A stretch of DNA of 20,984 nucleotides from a virus. This document shows positions 19,499 to 20,984 of the stretch, in pieces (within the stretch, counting starts at the first letter, position 1; each line of letters begins with the position of its first letter). Where the stretch lies: the IMG/VR virus record IMGVR_UViG_3300034272_001020, positions 1 through 20,984 of that record. The stretch is one strand, 5' to 3'. A model generated the notes under the pieces. The model had not been told where the DNA came from and ran no database searches. It worked only from the letters and a program-made list of their open reading frames with translations. Both the position numbers and the translations under genes were made by a program.

Positions 19499-19722
19499 TT
19501 TTGCCGCAGGCAAAAATATATTAAAAATACTTTGGACAAAAGTGTCCGCTAAGGACCTTTTGGACACCTATAGTATAGTGAGAGGCGAAATTATCGGAGC
19601 CTCTCTACACACTAGCAGCGACCCTTGGGGTCGCACCCTAAAAGAAGCCCTAACCTTCGGCTTCGTTTAGACTACGCCTTCGGTTAGGAGATAAGCCCGA
19701 AACTTCCATATTTGCGTTTCGG
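19499..19722 (+). promoter_or_regulatory. Structured leader of the terminase gene: tandem hairpins and possible promoter
   Basis: Perfect inverted repeats in order: TTTTGCC-GCA-GGCAAAA (19499-19515); GGACA-AAAG-TGTCC (19534-19547); GAGAGGC/GCCTCTC with a 12-base loop (19580-19605); GCGACCC-TTG-GGGTCGC (19618-19634); CCTAACC/GGTTAGG (19649-19688); CCGAAAC/GTTTCGG with a 12-base loop (19697-19722). Two overlapping TATAGT hexamers (19569-19579) are -10 candidates with no clear -35. GAAGCC (19644-19649) can alternatively pair with GGCTTC (19659-19664), competing with the CCTAACC stem. The last hairpin fills the gap between the Shine-Dalgarno AGGAG (19686-19690) and the terminase ATG. Confidence 0.6.
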
Positions 19723-19723
19723 T

Positions 19724-20984
19724 ATGCCTATGGACAGAAAAAGAGTTACAGCAGCAAGCCATAAGAGCGATGCCATCAAAAGGCAAATTATCGAATTTCT
19801 AATGGAGGGGTACTCTGTCCAACGGGCGATGGATGCCGTAGGACGAAGTGTTAAGACCTATGAATACTACCGTAAGGTTGACCAGGAGTTCTCAACCCAG
19901 GTAGATAAAGTCCGTAGTATGACCGCCCGTGGCGAAATCAACGGGGCTAGAGGGGAAGTACCACCCTTCCCTGAATTCTCAGAAAAATTTTTAGGCACTC
20001 AGGTGTTCAAGCATCAGGAGCATTGGATTGATTTATTGGAGGGTAGAGAACCTTCGGATGTCCATCCTTCCATTACCCATGAACCTGGGTCCCCTGATTT
20101 AATTATTATCAATACCCCACCAGAACACGCAAAGTCCACGACCATTACGGTCAACTATGCTGTCTATCGGATTTGCCAGAACCCTAATATCAGAATCATG
20201 GTTGTGTCTAAGACACAGGCTATGGCACAAAAATTCCTGTTATCCATCAAAAACAGACTGACACATCCTAAGTACCAGGACCTCCAATTAACCTTTGGAC
20301 CTCCAGGCGGTTTTCAAAAAGGGTCTGATTCATGGAAACAGGATTTAATTTATCTATCCTCTGAGTCTCGCGACTCTGGCGAAAAGGACCCTACGGTCCA
20401 GGCTATCGGTATCCGTGGTCATATCTACGGCGCTCGTGCTGACTTAATCATCATGGACGACTGTGTTGACCATACCAACGCCCATGAATACGAGCGACAG
20501 ATTGACTGGATTCAGTCGGAAGTTATGTCCCGTATTGACAACGATGGTGGTCGCCTACTGGTTATTGGTACCCGCCTTCGTCCCAAGGACTTGTACTCTG
20601 AACTGCGTGATGAAGCACGCTACCCAGATGAGACTTCCCCATGGACATACTTTGCACAACCTGCAGTTTTAGAATTTGACGAGGACCCTGAGAAATGGGT
20701 AACCCTCTGGGCTAAAACCAACATACCACCCGTATCTGGTAACGGAGAACCTGACGAGAACGGGCTGTATGACAAATGGACTGGACCTTCCTTAAACAAG
20801 AAACGCAGTCGCATCTCCCCAAATCTTTGGGCAATGGTTTATCAGCAACAGCAAGTCCATGAAGATGCAGCATTTCCTACCACAGCCGTTAAGGGTGTTA
20901 TCAATGGCGCTCGTAACTTTGGAATTATTCCAAGGGGTAAGAACGGTGTGCGTTACAACGGTATGGATGGATTGATTGTTGTAG
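19724..20984 (+). CDS. terL: Terminase large subunit (3' partial)
   Basis: The frame is open from ATG 19724 to the window edge (420 codons), so the C-terminal part, including most of the nuclease domain, is missing. Residues ~15-50 (DAIKRQIIEFLMEGYSVQRAMDAVGRSVKTYEYYRK) form an HTH-like domain resembling small-terminase DNA-binding modules. The ATPase follows: NTPPEHAKSTTI (K137), the HAKST variant of Walker A seen in some phage terminases, then strand RIMVVSKTQAMAQKF and Walker B LIIMDDCVD (D245, D246). VIGTRLRPKDLY fits the coupling motif, and YNGMDGLIVV at the window end may begin the nuclease domain. It powers DNA packaging. The start has no local Shine-Dalgarno; AGGAG is 33 bases upstream, beyond a hairpin. 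The ATG at 19730 is an alternative start. Confidence 0.92.
   Translation, partial: MPMDRKRVTAASHKSDAIKRQIIEFLMEGYSVQRAMDAVGRSVKTYEYYRKVDQEFSTQVDKVRSMTARGEINGARGEVPPFPEFSEKFLGTQVFKHQEHWIDLLEGREPSDVHPSITHEPGSPDLIIINTPPEHAKSTTITVNYAVYRICQNPNIRIMVVSKTQAMAQKFLLSIKNRLTHPKYQDLQLTFGPPGGFQKGSDSWKQDLIYLSSESRDSGEKDPTVQAIGIRGHIYGARADLIIMDDCVDHTNAHEYERQIDWIQSEVMSRIDNDGGRLLVIGTRLRPKDLYSELRDEARYPDETSPWTYFAQPAVLEFDEDPEKWVTLWAKTNIPPVSGNGEPDENGLYDKWTGPSLNKKRSRISPNLWAMVYQQQQVHEDAAFPTTAVKGVINGARNFGIIPRGKNGVRYNGMDGLIVV

Noticed and set aside
19383-19670. Open frame of 95 codons on the plus strand in the control region
   Set aside because: It has no ribosome site, contains a low-complexity CVCVCV run from GTGTAT repeats, and covers the hairpins and promoter-like elements. 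It is more likely a chance open frame.
1-20984. tRNA genes, integrase, insertion sequences or CRISPR arrays
   Set aside because: No cloverleaf, recombinase motif, transposase or repeat-spacer pattern was seen on either strand.

Overview
The window is a piece of a double-stranded DNA tailed-phage genome, most likely a virulent or near-virulent siphovirus-type phage of an actinobacterium. The host inference rests on a WhiB-family regulator with its four cysteines and GVWGG turn, and on a small holin of a type common in actinophages. Base composition is moderate by eye and well below Mycobacterium or Streptomyces phages, which would fit a low-GC (for example freshwater) actinobacterial host; that part is inference. 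No integrase, immunity repressor, tRNA or insertion sequence is visible. The terminase gene at the right edge would normally sit upstream of the structural genes at the left edge, so the window probably comes from a longer, possibly circular contig.

Layout. (1) 1-6740, plus strand: receptor-binding and tail genes. Two consecutive fibres are made of YadA-like beta-roll repeats and end in intramolecular chaperone (peptidase S74) domains. They are followed by a small protein, a GT-A-type glycosyltransferase and a large tail or baseplate-like protein. (2) 6757-7726, plus strand: lysis cassette (small membrane protein, M15-type endolysin, holin) closed by a strong intrinsic terminator. (3) 7762-8001: a lone minus-strand zinc-ribbon gene. 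(4) 8103-14273, plus strand: a tightly overlapping replication and recombination operon with a RecB/Cas4-like nuclease, zinc-ribbon protein, DnaB-like ATPase, second glycosyltransferase, Holliday-junction-resolvase-like nuclease, two-part DnaG-type primase, a further PD-(D/E)XK-like protein, sigma-like factor, 29-residue membrane peptide and dNMP kinase. A hairpin terminator follows. (5) 19073-14359, minus strand: a leftward, early-type region of small genes, several too short for a routine gene caller. It runs from an SprT-like metalloprotease to a membrane-anchored lytic transglycosylase and WhiB. (6) 19074-19723: a non-coding divergent control region with palindromes, short repeats and tandem hairpins. 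(7) 19724 to the right edge, plus strand: the terminase large subunit, cut by the window end.

The most notable signals lie in the leftward region. An 8-mer, TTAAGACA, occurs by hand count 20 times in 4.8 kb, 17 of them in the sense orientation. It sits mostly at gene junctions, either as a stop-GAC-start unit (TAAGACATG) or directly upstream of the ribosome-binding site (TTAAGACAGGAG). It resembles in logic the stoperators or start-associated sequences of mycobacteriophages but has a different sequence. Three leftward promoters carry a TGTGA...TCACA palindrome just upstream of the -35; two match the CRP/GlxR consensus TGTGA-N6-TCACA exactly. The terminase start has its only good Shine-Dalgarno 33 bases upstream, with a perfect 26-base hairpin between them that would bring the two together when folded.
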